Part shown: one piece after another, positions 25,113 through 33,182 of the stretch
Layout: the number at the start of each line of letters is the position of its first letter
Position numbering within the stretch: position 1 is the stretch's first letter
Assembly: GCA_024223125.1 (NCBI GenBank)
Contig: JAAEOP010000564.1
Coordinates: 1-55,850, forward strand
Source of the DNA: Chloroflexota bacterium
GTDB lineage: Bacteria; Chloroflexota; Anaerolineae; Promineifilales; Promineifilaceae
Reading direction: 5' to 3'
Length of the DNA stretch: 55,850 nucleotides
Translations under genes and position numbers: made by a program
Notes under the pieces: model-generated
Seen by the model: only the letters and a program-made list of their open reading frames with translations
Databases searched by the model: none
Told to the model about the DNA's origin: nothing

Positions 25113-25600
25113 CAACCATATCTGTGAACGTAACTGTTAATAACAAAGAATACGGCCGGGAAATCGAACCGAGACTTCTGTTAAGTGATTTTTTACGGCA
25201 CGAATTGGATCTGACAGGCACACATGTGGGTTGTGAGCATGGGGTTTGTGGAGCTTGTACGATTTTGTTAGACGGCCGTCCGGTGCGCTCCTGCCTCATG
25301 TTTGCCGTGCAAGCCAATCAGCGCCACATTCAAACCGTAGAAGGGTTGGCGGAAAGTATGGAACATTTGCACCCTATCCAACAAGCCTTTTGGGAAGCGC
25401 ATGGTTTACAATGCGGTTTTTGCACCCCTGGCTTTTTAATGACCCTGGTTCCCTTCCTAGAAGAAAATCCACAGCCCACCGAAACAGAAGTGCGTGAAGC
25501 TATCTCCGGTAATTTATGTCGCTGTACCGGCTACCAAAATATTGTTGAGGCAGCCCTTTTAGCCACCCAAAAACTTCAGCAGTCAGGAGACCCATCATGA
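25109..25600 (+). CDS. molybdenum-hydroxylase [2Fe-2S] subunit (CoxS/XdhC type)
   Basis: The protein has 163 residues. The plant-type ferredoxin cluster ligands are in CEHGVCGACTILLDG with a later Cys (SCLMF), and the second, alpha-helical cluster is in CGFCTPGFLM and NLCRCTGYQNIV. Both clusters are complete, so electron transfer should be functional. It shares ATGA overlaps with the FAD gene before and the amidase after, so the three are translated as one unit. Normally it forms a heterotrimer with FAD and molybdopterin subunits; the latter is missing here and must be elsewhere or replaced. Confidence 0.96.
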   Translation: MTTISVNVTVNNKEYGREIEPRLLLSDFLRHELDLTGTHVGCEHGVCGACTILLDGRPVRSCLMFAVQANQRHIQTVEGLAESMEHLHPIQQAFWEAHGLQCGFCTPGFLMTLVPFLEENPQPTETEVREAISGNLCRCTGYQNIVEAALLATQKLQQSGDPS

Positions 25601-26916
25601 ATGAGCCAGCCACATCCAATGCCCTGGTCTCTTTAGCGGCCAGTTTGCGTTCGGGCGTCATTTCATTACTGGATTATATAGATTGGTTGCAAGCTCATTT
25701 TGAAGAACGGGAACCAGAGGTGCTGGCATTTGTGCCCGAAACGAGCCGTTTTCATCGTTTGTACCAGGAAGCGCAGGCATTGTTAAAACAGTATCCTGAT
25801 CCCGCCAAACGGCCGCCGTTATTTGGCATACCCATTGGCGTGAAGGATATTTTTCAGGTGGATGGTTTTGATACACAGGCCGGCAGCCAACTGCCAACAG
25901 CTATTTTGCAGGGCGAGGAAGCGGCGAGTGTCGCGGCTGTGCGTCAGGCCGGAGCGCTCATTTTGGGTAAAACAGTCACCACCGAATTTGCTTACTTTGC
26001 CCCAGGCCCCACGCGCAACCCCTTTAATTCACAACATACGCCGGGGGGGTCTAGCAGCGGGTCGGCGGCCGCAGTGGGGGCTGGCTTGTGTCCCTTTGCT
26101 TTTGGCACACAAACAATTGGCTCTGTAAACCGGCCGGCCGCCTTCTGTGGCGTGGTGGGCTACAAACCATCCTACGATCGCATCTCTAAAGAAGGCGTCA
26201 TTCCCCTTGCCCTCTCATTAGATCATGTAGGTGGGTTTTCCAATGGTGTGGCCGGAATGCAGTTAGCGGCCGGATTGCTAGGGATGGATTGGGAGGCCGC
26301 CTTAACCGCTCCAGAGCAGACACCCATCCTGGGCATACCCGAAGGGTCATATCTGGAACGAACGACGGCCGCAGGCATGGATCACTTCCGGCAAATGTGC
26401 CGCCATTTGCTAGAAGCCGGATTTGAACTTGTACCCATACACACGATGCCCGACTTTGATCAGATTTATGAGCGGCATAATCTCATTGTAGCCGCCGAAG
26501 CAGCCCGTTTTCACGCTAGCTGGTATGCAAAATACAAGGAACTTTATCATCCCAAAACAGCCGCATTGATAGAACGCGGTTTACAAGTCAATGATGATCA
26601 ACTGGAAGCAGCCTTAGCCGGTCGCAGCCAACTGCGTGGCGAACTGACCAACCTCATGTTTGAACACGGCATTGATGCCTGGGTTTCGCCGCCAGCGCCC
26701 GGAGCCGCCCCCAAAGGGTTAGACAGCACCGGCGACCCGGTTATGAATTTGCCCTGGACGCACAGCGGCCTGCCCACCGTCAGTCTGCCCGCCGGAAAAA
26801 ATGAAGCCGGGCTGCCCCTCGGCTTACAACTAACCGGCCATTGGTATGCAGATGAGGAACTGCTCGGCTTTGCCCGACAATTAGAAGGTGTCATTCTTCA
26901 TGCAAAAAGCCACTGA
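25597..26916 (+). CDS. amidase-signature family hydrolase
   Basis: The protein has 439 residues. The Ser-cisSer-Lys triad is visible: Lys in GIPIGVKDIF, the cis-Ser in TPGGSSSGSAAAVGAG, and the nucleophile Ser in TQTIGSVNRPA. The C-terminal block LPWTHSGLPTVSLPAG...GLPLGLQLTG is typical. Such enzymes hydrolyse amides or related C-N bonds; the substrate is unknown. It is the last gene of the operon, ATGA-coupled to the 2Fe-2S subunit, suggesting that an amide or cyclic amide is part of the pathway that the hydroxylase serves (inference). A MITE-like repeat begins six bases after its stop. Confidence 0.93.
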   Translation: MNEPATSNALVSLAASLRSGVISLLDYIDWLQAHFEEREPEVLAFVPETSRFHRLYQEAQALLKQYPDPAKRPPLFGIPIGVKDIFQVDGFDTQAGSQLPTAILQGEEAASVAAVRQAGALILGKTVTTEFAYFAPGPTRNPFNSQHTPGGSSSGSAAAVGAGLCPFAFGTQTIGSVNRPAAFCGVVGYKPSYDRISKEGVIPLALSLDHVGGFSNGVAGMQLAAGLLGMDWEAALTAPEQTPILGIPEGSYLERTTAAGMDHFRQMCRHLLEAGFELVPIHTMPDFDQIYERHNLIVAAEAARFHASWYAKYKELYHPKTAALIERGLQVNDDQLEAALAGRSQLRGELTNLMFEHGIDAWVSPPAPGAAPKGLDSTGDPVMNLPWTHSGLPTVSLPAGKNEAGLPLGLQLTGHWYADEELLGFARQLEGVILHAKSH

Positions 26917-26921
26917 AATTA

Positions 26922-27013
26922 TAACTATTCAGCTTCCAGAGGTGCGACGCACTTGCAAAGAGCAGCGGTATTGACATTACTTTGGGAAAAGTGCGTCGCA
27001 CCTGTACAGTTAC
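26922..27013 (+). mobile_element. MITE-like element, family 2, copy 1
   Basis: This element of about 92 bp has ends TAACTATTCAG and CTGTACAGTTA and an inner perfect inverted pair AGGTGCGACGCACT/AGTGCGTCGCACCT. It is nearly identical to the inverted copy at 28998-29090. It fills the convergent spacer between the amidase and ABC-F genes. Confidence 0.85.
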
Positions 27014-27019
27014 CTGAAA

Positions 27020-28891
27020 TTAACCATTTTCGGCAATTTCGGATAGTTCTAACCAGCGAATAACGGCCGTGTCCAATTCATCCTTTTTCTGCGCCAAATC
27101 AACAGCCAGGGTTTGCAGACGAACATAATCGCTGCCTACTGTGTTGAGGGCTTGCTCCAAAGCAGCGATTTGAGCTTCAATCTCATCAACCTGGTTTTCT
27201 AGGCGGGACAGTTCTTGTTTTTCTGCCCAGGTGAGTTTGGGAGTACGCTCGTTGTTTCTCTTCTGTGGCTGTTTAGGGGTGGGTTGGGATGGGGGCGCTT
27301 CAAGCTGCTGCCGGTACGTTTCATACGGCGTTGGATAGCGTGTCCCCAAGACGCCATCTTCAAAACTCATCAAGAAATCCACATTCCGGTCCAAAAAATA
27401 GCGATCATGGCTGACTACAATCAGGCAGCCCTTAAAGTGATCCAGAAATTGTTCCAACACGGCCAATGTTTGCACATCCAGATCATTTGTCGGCTCGTCT
27501 AAAAACAGAACATTGGGCTGGTGTACCAGTGTGGCCAATAAATAGAGGCGGCGACGCTCACCTCCGCTTAAACTGCTGATACGCGCTTGTTGTTCCGACC
27601 GTGTAAATAGGAACCATTCCAACATTCGGGGCGCTTCTACCCGTGAACCATCTTTCGTTTGGATGAGGGGGGCGATGTTGTTAATGTATTCTATGACGCG
27701 CTGTTCTTCTTGTAAGCCGCTGCTTTGCTGGTCGTAATAACCGAGGTGGACTGTTTGCCCCCAATGGATTTGCCCGCTGTCTGGTTTTGTTTTACCAGCC
27801 AGAATATCCAGGAAGGTGCTTTTCCCCGCTCCATTTGGCCCCAAAATGCCAATACGATCTCCGGGATTCAGGTGAAAATCCAGATTTTGAAAAAGTGACA
27901 AAGGGCTATATGTTTTACTGAGTTCGGTAGCTTCCAGAACCCGTTTGCCCAGGCGACGGCCGGTCAGCGCCAAAGCGACCCGTTGGTCGCCGCTGTCGTA
28001 CTGGATGGTTTGTAGTTCGGCGATACGCTGCTTACGGGCTTTTTGTTTGCTGCTGCGGGCCATGGCGCCGCGTCGCAGCCATTCCAATTCCTGGCGTAAA
28101 AAGGCTTGTCGTTTAATTTCTGCTTTTTGCAATTGTTCTTGACGGAGGGTGCGTTTTTCCAGGTAACGGCCGTAATTTCCCGGATACAGCAGTAACTTTC
28201 GCCGCTCCAATTCCACAATCTTGTTGACCACTCGCTCCAAAAAATAACGGTCATGTGTCACCATTAGTAGGGCGCGAGGGATTGTCAATAAATAATTTTC
28301 CAACCAGGTAATTGTTTCGGCGTCAATATGATTGGTGGGTTCATCCAGAATGAGCAAGTCAGCAGGGTCAATTAAGACGTGGGCTAGAGCAACCCGTTTC
28401 TGTTGCCCGCCGCTGAGTGTGTCTATCTGTGCCGTAAAATTGGTAATACCTAGTTTGGTTAGAATTGTTTTGGCTTCAGCTTCGGCCGTCCAGCCACCGG
28501 CATGATCCATCTTATGATTTAGGGCGGCAAAATTCTCTTGCAAAGTAACATTTAAGGGGTCGTACTGTAACTGATCGCTGAGGTGATTGTATTCCCGCAA
28601 AAGCTGCATTTGGGGCGCGTCAGATTGGAAGATCGTATCTAAAACTGATAGTTCATCATCCAGCTCTGGCTCTTGGGGTAGATATTGCACCCGCACGCCG
28701 CCCCAAACGGTACGACGGCCGTCGCGTGCTGTTTCCAATCCGGCAATAAGACGTAACAGCGTGGTTTTGCCGCTACCATTACGCCCAATCAACCCAATCC
28801 GGTCGCCTTCATTGATTCGCAGATTGACCTGGTCTAAAAGCAGTCGTTCACTATAAAAATGAGAGATGTCTTCCAGGGTAACAAGATTCAT
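27020..28891 (-). CDS. uup: ABC-F ATPase, Uup type
   Basis: The 623 residues hold two ABC domains without membrane helices. Walker A loops are GRNGSGKTT and GPNGAGKST, signatures are LSGGQQKRVALA and LSGGERRRLYLL, and Walker B motifs are LLILDEPTNHID and VLFLDEPTNDLD. The linker LEWLRRGAMARSSKQKARK matches the Uup pattern. A charged coiled-coil C-terminal extension (about residues 540-620) is also Uup-like. ABC-F proteins act on ribosomes or nucleic acids, and Uup has been linked to transposon excision and to resolving stalled ribosomes. The start is ATG 28891. The gene is bracketed by two inverted copies of the same MITE-like element. Confidence 0.9.
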   Translation of the reverse strand: MNLVTLEDISHFYSERLLLDQVNLRINEGDRIGLIGRNGSGKTTLLRLIAGLETARDGRRTVWGGVRVQYLPQEPELDDELSVLDTIFQSDAPQMQLLREYNHLSDQLQYDPLNVTLQENFAALNHKMDHAGGWTAEAEAKTILTKLGITNFTAQIDTLSGGQQKRVALAHVLIDPADLLILDEPTNHIDAETITWLENYLLTIPRALLMVTHDRYFLERVVNKIVELERRKLLLYPGNYGRYLEKRTLRQEQLQKAEIKRQAFLRQELEWLRRGAMARSSKQKARKQRIAELQTIQYDSGDQRVALALTGRRLGKRVLEATELSKTYSPLSLFQNLDFHLNPGDRIGILGPNGAGKSTFLDILAGKTKPDSGQIHWGQTVHLGYYDQQSSGLQEEQRVIEYINNIAPLIQTKDGSRVEAPRMLEWFLFTRSEQQARISSLSGGERRRLYLLATLVHQPNVLFLDEPTNDLDVQTLAVLEQFLDHFKGCLIVVSHDRYFLDRNVDFLMSFEDGVLGTRYPTPYETYRQQLEAPPSQPTPKQPQKRNNERTPKLTWAEKQELSRLENQVDEIEAQIAALEQALNTVGSDYVRLQTLAVDLAQKKDELDTAVIRWLELSEIAENG

Positions 28892-28944
28892 TGCCTGGAT
28901 TATAGGGTGATGGAATTGAGGTGCAAATAGGGGTGAGAGAGATT

Positions 28945-28978
28945 AGAGTTGCTAACTTTTCGGAAAGTTGGCAACTCT
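28945..28978. repeat. 15-bp-arm hairpin upstream of ABC-F
   Basis: AGAGTTGCTAACTTT (28945-28959) pairs with AAAGTTGGCAACTCT (28964-28978), one G-U-type mismatch, with a four-base loop TCGG. It lies between the ABC-F start and the family-2 element. It has no U-run, so its role is open (mRNA 5' structure or a repeat). Confidence 0.7.
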
Positions 28979-28997
28979 TGATTAAGGATGATTATTT

Positions 28998-29090
28998 GTA
29001 ACTGTACAGGTGCGACGCACTTTTCCCAGAGTAATGTCAATGCCGCTGCTCTTTGCAAGTGCGTCGCACCTCTGGAAGCTGAATAGTTAC
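28998..29090 (-). mobile_element. MITE-like element, family 2, copy 2 (inverted)
   Basis: This is the reverse-complement copy of the element at 26922-27013, with only a few differences, ends GTAACTGTACAG and CTGAATAGTTAC. It lies eight bases from the stop codon of the HD-domain gene. Confidence 0.87.
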
Positions 29091-29097
29091 GATTATT

Positions 29098-29931
29098 TTA
29101 ATTGTGTTCTACATCAAACACATGAGAGTGCAGATTGGCAATCCATTGTTTGCCTTCTTGTGTTTTTCGTAAGTAGCGCAGCGCTTCTTGAATATGGGGG
29201 CTAACCACATCCCAGTAAAACTTGGTGAAGCTTTGGCGCATATGCCCTGGACTATCGTAACCTGTTTTTGTATTTTCGTTGATTTCTTCAAATTCATAAT
29301 AAAGCGCCGGTATTTTGCGTAGATAATGGGGATCGCCAAATTGTCCAATGAAATCGGCCGCTCGTGCTAGATTGGCATAACCGCTTGTTTTGCGGTGCAA
29401 CGCATCATCAGGAATGGGAAAGCGGGTCATCTCAATATATCGGGCAATGGTGTTAGGATCAACATCTGTTAATGATTGGTCGCCAAAGCGTTCATATATG
29501 AACAGTTTGCTGCGGTCTACATGGTAGGGAGTCAGGGCGGCGTCGGTGCTGCCGGGGGGAATACTGACTGTTTCGTTGTTGATGCCGGTGGCGTAACGGC
29601 CGTTGCTATCAGCCTGACACACCCCGCGCATATACCCAATGTCATGACAAAGCAAGGCCATCATAAAATGCAGCCAATCACGCGGGGTAATCCCTCCTTC
29701 CGTCAGGTGCTTGCCTTTGAGAATAGATTGCCCCACCAGTGTAACCATGATGGTGTGTTCGACATTGTGGTAAAGCGCGTCTGAATTGGCAATGTTTTCT
29801 AACGCCAGACGGCCGGTCCATTCTAAGATATTGCCATATTGTGGCTCCATCAGGCTGTAAGTTTGGGTATAAGCTTTTTTTAATTCCGTTACAAATTGTT
29901 CAATTATTAGACTGTGTAAATTTAATATCAT
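29098..29931 (-). CDS. HD-domain metal-dependent phosphohydrolase-like protein
   Basis: The protein has 277 residues. The metal-binding residues of the HD superfamily are visible as HNVEHT (about residue 56), LLCHDIGYM (about residue 95) and a later YHVDRS/ARAADFIGQF helix supplying the distal Asp. Members hydrolyse phosphodiesters or nucleotides; the substrate here is unknown. There is no sensor or membrane domain. The start ATG at 29931 has AGGGAG a few bases upstream. It ends eight bases before a MITE-like copy and is preceded by a degenerate third copy, so the gene is flanked by repeats on both sides. Confidence 0.88.
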   Translation of the reverse strand: MILNLHSLIIEQFVTELKKAYTQTYSLMEPQYGNILEWTGRLALENIANSDALYHNVEHTIMVTLVGQSILKGKHLTEGGITPRDWLHFMMALLCHDIGYMRGVCQADSNGRYATGINNETVSIPPGSTDAALTPYHVDRSKLFIYERFGDQSLTDVDPNTIARYIEMTRFPIPDDALHRKTSGYANLARAADFIGQFGDPHYLRKIPALYYEFEEINENTKTGYDSPGHMRQSFTKFYWDVVSPHIQEALRYLRKTQEGKQWIANLHSHVFDVEHN

Positions 29932-29962
29932 TAGACTCCCTGCAATACATTGCTTAGAGCGG

Positions 29963-30030
29963 GTAACTATTCAGCTACTAGAGGTGCGACACACTGGCAT
30001 TGGAAAAAGTGCGTCGTACCTGAATACGTT
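29963..30030 (+). mobile_element. MITE-like element, family 2, degenerate copy 3
   Basis: The sequence starts GTAACTATTCAGCTACTAGA, then carries GGTGCGACACAC and AGTGCGTCGTACCTGAATA. The middle is shortened compared with the 92-93-bp copies and the right terminus is altered. It lies upstream of the HD gene. Confidence 0.7.
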
Positions 30031-30213
30031 CTAACTAAAATACCCTGCTCTCTAGATTGTGTCTAGACAAGTTGGCTACAGTTTCTCGTTGAGAGGCCAC
30101 TTTTTACGTCTTCATCACGTCAGGCAACGTTGTTAATTAGGATGGAATGAACGGCCGTCGTCTGAAAACTGAAGACTCACGACTGCTTCATTTACGATAG
30201 ATATACGATGAAT

Positions 30214-30354
30214 TGACACTTTACCTGTACCCTTGGATTGGCGCTGGCGGCCGGTGAAATGCTGCCCCGCAGTTTAATGAGCAGCGGTGGAGGCTTGATC
30301 AGCCAGAGCGGCGTCAATTTGCACAGCGCTGTTGGACAGTCAGTAGTAGGGTAG
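30214..30354 (+). pseudogene. remnant of a small exported protein, paralogue of the next gene
   Basis: One frame reads a hydrophobic tail LGLALAAGEMLPRS and then SSGGGLISQSGVNLHSAVGQ SVVG before a TAG stop at 30352. The SGGG...SAVGQ pattern mirrors the GGGG...SGTVGQ core of the intact gene at 30388. The 5' part (signal peptide) and 3' part (SGGFW tail) are missing, so it is probably a decayed duplicate. Confidence 0.5.
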
Positions 30355-30387
30355 CGTAACGGCCAAAGGCATTTATAATCAGGGCAA

Positions 30388-30672
30388 ATGATGAAGCTAA
30401 AAATGATACTTATCGGGTTGGGATTGTTGGCGATATTGGCAGTCGGCCGTTTGGCGGCCGATAACAGGCTCTTTTCCATGGATTGGTGGACAGTGGACGG
30501 TGGCGGTGGAAGTAGTAGCGACGCCCAATTTACACTGTCCGGCACAGTGGGACAACCCGATGTTGGCAGCGAGATGCGAGATGGAGAATTTACTGTGTCC
30601 GGTGGATTTTGGTTTGATACGGCCGTGCTAGGCCGTACCCTCTATCTGCCTGTTATTACTAACCAAAATTAA
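30388..30672 (+). CDS. small exported protein of the SGTVGQPD/SGGFW type
   Basis: The protein has 94 residues. A signal peptide (MKLKMILIGLGLLAILAVG) is followed by FSMDWWTVDGGGGSS, FTLSGTVGQPDVG and FTVSGGFW, and ends in LYLPVITN. I recall this layout from small extracellular proteins of filamentous and thermophilic Chloroflexota; the function is unknown. A twin ATG (30388/30391) follows AGGG. A decayed paralogue lies immediately upstream. The next gene starts 37 bases after the stop, on the same strand, without a clear functional link. Confidence 0.7.
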   Translation: MMKLKMILIGLGLLAILAVGRLAADNRLFSMDWWTVDGGGGSSSDAQFTLSGTVGQPDVGSEMRDGEFTVSGGFWFDTAVLGRTLYLPVITNQN

Positions 30673-30709
30673 CAAATGAGTTTTGCACTACTGTCAAAAA
30701 AGGCAACCT

Positions 30710-31576
30710 ATGATTCCCAACGAGTACGAGCATCACTTTATCCAGACCAATGGCATTACCCTGCATGTGGTCATGGCCGGGACGGAAGAGGGGCGGCCAC
30801 TTATTTTGCTGCATGGGTTTCCTGAATTCTGGTTTGGCTGGCGTCACCAAATTTCTTTTCTGACCCAACAAGGCTACCGTGTCATTGTGCCCGACCAACG
30901 CGGCTATAATCTCAGCGACAAGCCGCGCGACCCGTCTGCCTACCACCTGGATACTCTGGCCCAAGATGTAACGGGGTTGATGGATGCTTTGGGTTATGCG
31001 GCCGTTTATCTGGCCGGACATGATTGGGGCGGTGTTGTCGCCTGGTGGCTGGCGGCTCATTACGCCGAGCGGCTGCACAAGGTAGCTATCCTCAACGCGC
31101 CTTATCCCACCGCCATGGGTCTGGCTGCCCGGCAGCTAAATTGGAAGCAGTTTCGTAAAAGCTGGTATATCCTGGCCTTCCAACTGCCGGGGGCTGAACG
31201 TGCTTTTCATAAACAAAATGAGGGCGACGGCCGTAATATCCTCCTCCGCATCAGCAAACCAGACACCTTTTCCCCGGAAGAATTGATTGTTTATGAACAT
31301 GCGTGGCAAAGACCAACGGCCGTAACCGGTATGTTGAATTGGTATCGTGCCTCAATGCGAGATTTCTTCATCTTGCCCCATCCTACCCCTGCATCCATCC
31401 AAACAGAAATATTACTATTGTGGGGTGCACAAGATCGCGCTCTCGGTCGTGAACTGGCGGAGATGAGTGTGGAATTGTGTGCGAACGGCCGTCTCATCTT
31501 CTTTCCCCACGCCACCCATTGGCTGCAACACGACGAGGTTGAGGCGGTCAATATCCATCTCACTGATTTCTTCTGA
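30710..31576 (+). CDS. alpha/beta hydrolase, epoxide-hydrolase/haloalkane-dehalogenase-like
   Basis: The protein has 288 residues. The oxyanion-hole motif LLHGFPEFWFGW, the nucleophile elbow GHDWGG with an aspartate nucleophile, and the late catalytic His in ATHWLQHD place it in the Asp-nucleophile branch with soluble epoxide hydrolases. Acid-residue candidate Asp lies in LLWGAQDRAL. Cytoplasmic; the substrate is unknown. The ATG at 30710 (MIPNEYEHHF) with AAGG upstream is preferred over the frame's upstream non-ATG start. It is convergent with the small ORF at 31618. Confidence 0.92.
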   Translation: MIPNEYEHHFIQTNGITLHVVMAGTEEGRPLILLHGFPEFWFGWRHQISFLTQQGYRVIVPDQRGYNLSDKPRDPSAYHLDTLAQDVTGLMDALGYAAVYLAGHDWGGVVAWWLAAHYAERLHKVAILNAPYPTAMGLAARQLNWKQFRKSWYILAFQLPGAERAFHKQNEGDGRNILLRISKPDTFSPEELIVYEHAWQRPTAVTGMLNWYRASMRDFFILPHPTPASIQTEILLLWGAQDRALGRELAEMSVELCANGRLIFFPHATHWLQHDEVEAVNIHLTDFF

Positions 31577-31617
31577 GATTGGAGATTGGGCTAAATAAGG
31601 TGTGGGGATGGTTGCCT

Positions 31618-31761
31618 TCATAACAGCGCTAGCCCCAATTTTTGCCAATAACGGTACTGATGACGGCCGCTTGAAAATTGATCTCTTCCCACGCCCATCA
31701 TCAGTAAACTTATCAGAACAAAGATAACGGCCATTAAACTCAAAATTTTGAATCGTTTCAT
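31618..31761 (-). CDS. possible small membrane protein, 47 aa
   Basis: A short frame begins at ATG 31761 with AAGGGA six bases upstream and encodes MKRFKILSLMAVIFVLISLL, a basic start plus one membrane helix, and then a polar tail (GRDQFSSGRHQYRYWQ). It lies just downstream of the sugar dehydrogenase on the same strand. It may be a real small protein or chance. I do not recognise it. Confidence 0.4.
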   Translation of the reverse strand: MKRFKILSLMAVIFVLISLLMMGVGRDQFSSGRHQYRYWQKLGLALL

Positions 31762-31775
31762 CCGTTTCCCTTTTG

Positions 31776-31796
31776 GGACAAGACAGCGTCTTGTCC
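31776..31796 (-). repeat. hairpin at the sugar-dehydrogenase stop codon
   Basis: GGACAAGAC and GTCTTGTCC pair perfectly around a three-base loop. The outer base of the right arm is the first base of the stop codon. No U-run follows on the minus strand, so an intrinsic terminator is not claimed. It shares the CAAGA/TCTTG core with 13733-13758. Confidence 0.6.
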
Positions 31797-33127
31797 TACG
31801 GTTGAATTTGGTAAATCTGTCCGGTGTGCCCGACCACATACAGTTCACCATTCATATCTTCGCCAAAGCTGGCTACAACCACTTCACTGTCTAGGAGGAC
31901 GGCCGTGTCCCAACTGCCATCGGGCAGTTGCAGCAAACGCCAGAAAATGCCGGTGCAATAATCGGCCGCAAAATAATTGCCGGTAAGTTCAGGGAATTGC
32001 TGCCCGCGATAAACATAGCCGCCGGTGACAGAACAACCCTGTGTGTGATCATATTCAAAAATGGGCAGTTCCAGGCCGACGGTATCACAATTTGGGTTAT
32101 CGAAACAGTAAGACCCTTCTATTACGTTCCAGCCATAATTTTGGCCGCCGTGACTGGTGTGGGGTTGAAAGTGGACGTATTCCCATTTGTTCTGCCCGAC
32201 GTCGGCCAGGTACAGGTCTCCAGTCTGGCGATCAAAGCTGAAGCGCCAGGGGTTACGCAACCCAATGGCCCATACTTCTGTGCTATAGGGATTGTCCGGT
32301 GGAATGGCGTAACCGCTGCTCTGGTTCACATCCAGCCGTAATAATGTTCCCAGAAGAGTGTCAATATTTTGCCCGTTATAGTAGGGGTCGCCCTGGTCGC
32401 CACCATCCCCCATACCGATGTACAGATAGCCATCTGGCCCAAATTTAACCAGTCCGCCGTTGTGGTTGCTAAAGGGCTGGTTGATAGTCAGCAAGATTTC
32501 TTCGCTGTTGGGGTCGCCCCGATTGGGATTATCTTCGCTAACGAGATAACGGCCGATAACAGTATGCCCGTCTTTGTTGGTATAGTTGACGTAGAAACGG
32601 CCGTTTTGCTTATAATCTGGATCAAAGGCTACACTCAATAACCCCCGCTCGTTGGCGTCTCTCCCCACTCGATCTCGAATATCCAGGAAGGGTGTCTCCA
32701 GCAGTTTGCCTTCTTGAATGATATAGATTAAACCCGGCTGGTCTACGATGAAGAGGCGGTCATCAAAAGCGTGGGTTAAATAGAGCGGGCGGGCGAAACC
32801 TTCGGTGACAATGGGGACGAGTTGAATGTGGTTGACGGGCTGGGGCAGTGGGGTAGTGGTTGCCGCCGGTGTGTCTGTGGCGACGGGGGTTGCCGTGGCG
32901 GGATGGGTGGACATGGCCGCAGGTTGTTCTGGTTCGGCCGTAGTTTCGGTAACAGGGGTGGGTGTGGGTGGATTATTGGTGGCGGTTGGTGGGACGGCCG
33001 TTTCTAAAATGACGGTGGGGCTGGGGACGGCCGTGGGCGACCTGGTCACGTCTGTGTTCTGACAGGCAGCCAGCAAAACTATTCCTAAAGTGATTGTGAA
33101 AATGAGACAACGTATTGATTTATTCAT
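31796..33127 (-). CDS. PQQ-dependent sugar dehydrogenase-like lipoprotein
   Basis: The protein has 443 residues. A lipoprotein signal with lipobox LLAAC near residue 20 is followed by a Thr/Pro-rich linker of about 75 residues, and then a beta-propeller of the glucose/sorbosone dehydrogenase family. Visible blocks are ERGLLSVAFDPDY, SNHNGGLVKFGPDGYLYIGMGDGGD, LRNPWRFSFDRQTGDLYLADVGQ and YDHTQGCSVTGGYVYRG. Such proteins oxidise sugars or related alcohols outside the cytoplasmic membrane with PQQ and Ca2+. ATG 33127 (MNKSIRCL) is chosen; a GTG at 33148 is in frame. The linker suggests it is held away from the cell wall. Confidence 0.92.
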   Translation of the reverse strand: MNKSIRCLIFTITLGIVLLAACQNTDVTRSPTAVPSPTVILETAVPPTATNNPPTPTPVTETTAEPEQPAAMSTHPATATPVATDTPAATTTPLPQPVNHIQLVPIVTEGFARPLYLTHAFDDRLFIVDQPGLIYIIQEGKLLETPFLDIRDRVGRDANERGLLSVAFDPDYKQNGRFYVNYTNKDGHTVIGRYLVSEDNPNRGDPNSEEILLTINQPFSNHNGGLVKFGPDGYLYIGMGDGGDQGDPYYNGQNIDTLLGTLLRLDVNQSSGYAIPPDNPYSTEVWAIGLRNPWRFSFDRQTGDLYLADVGQNKWEYVHFQPHTSHGGQNYGWNVIEGSYCFDNPNCDTVGLELPIFEYDHTQGCSVTGGYVYRGQQFPELTGNYFAADYCTGIFWRLLQLPDGSWDTAVLLDSEVVVASFGEDMNGELYVVGHTGQIYQIQP

Positions 33128-33145
33128 AAGTATGTGCAGAAGTTT

Positions 33146-33162
33146 CACCTTTTCAAAAGGTG
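33146..33162. repeat. short hairpin between hutU and the sugar dehydrogenase
   Basis: CACCTTTT (33146-33153) pairs with AAAAGGTG (33155-33162). On the minus strand it follows the hutU stop and precedes the sugar-dehydrogenase start by 18 bases, so it may mask that ribosome-binding region (its AAGGTG is the nearest purine stretch). Its role is uncertain. Confidence 0.4.
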
Positions 33163-33182
33163 GAACCTCTCTCTCTTATACA

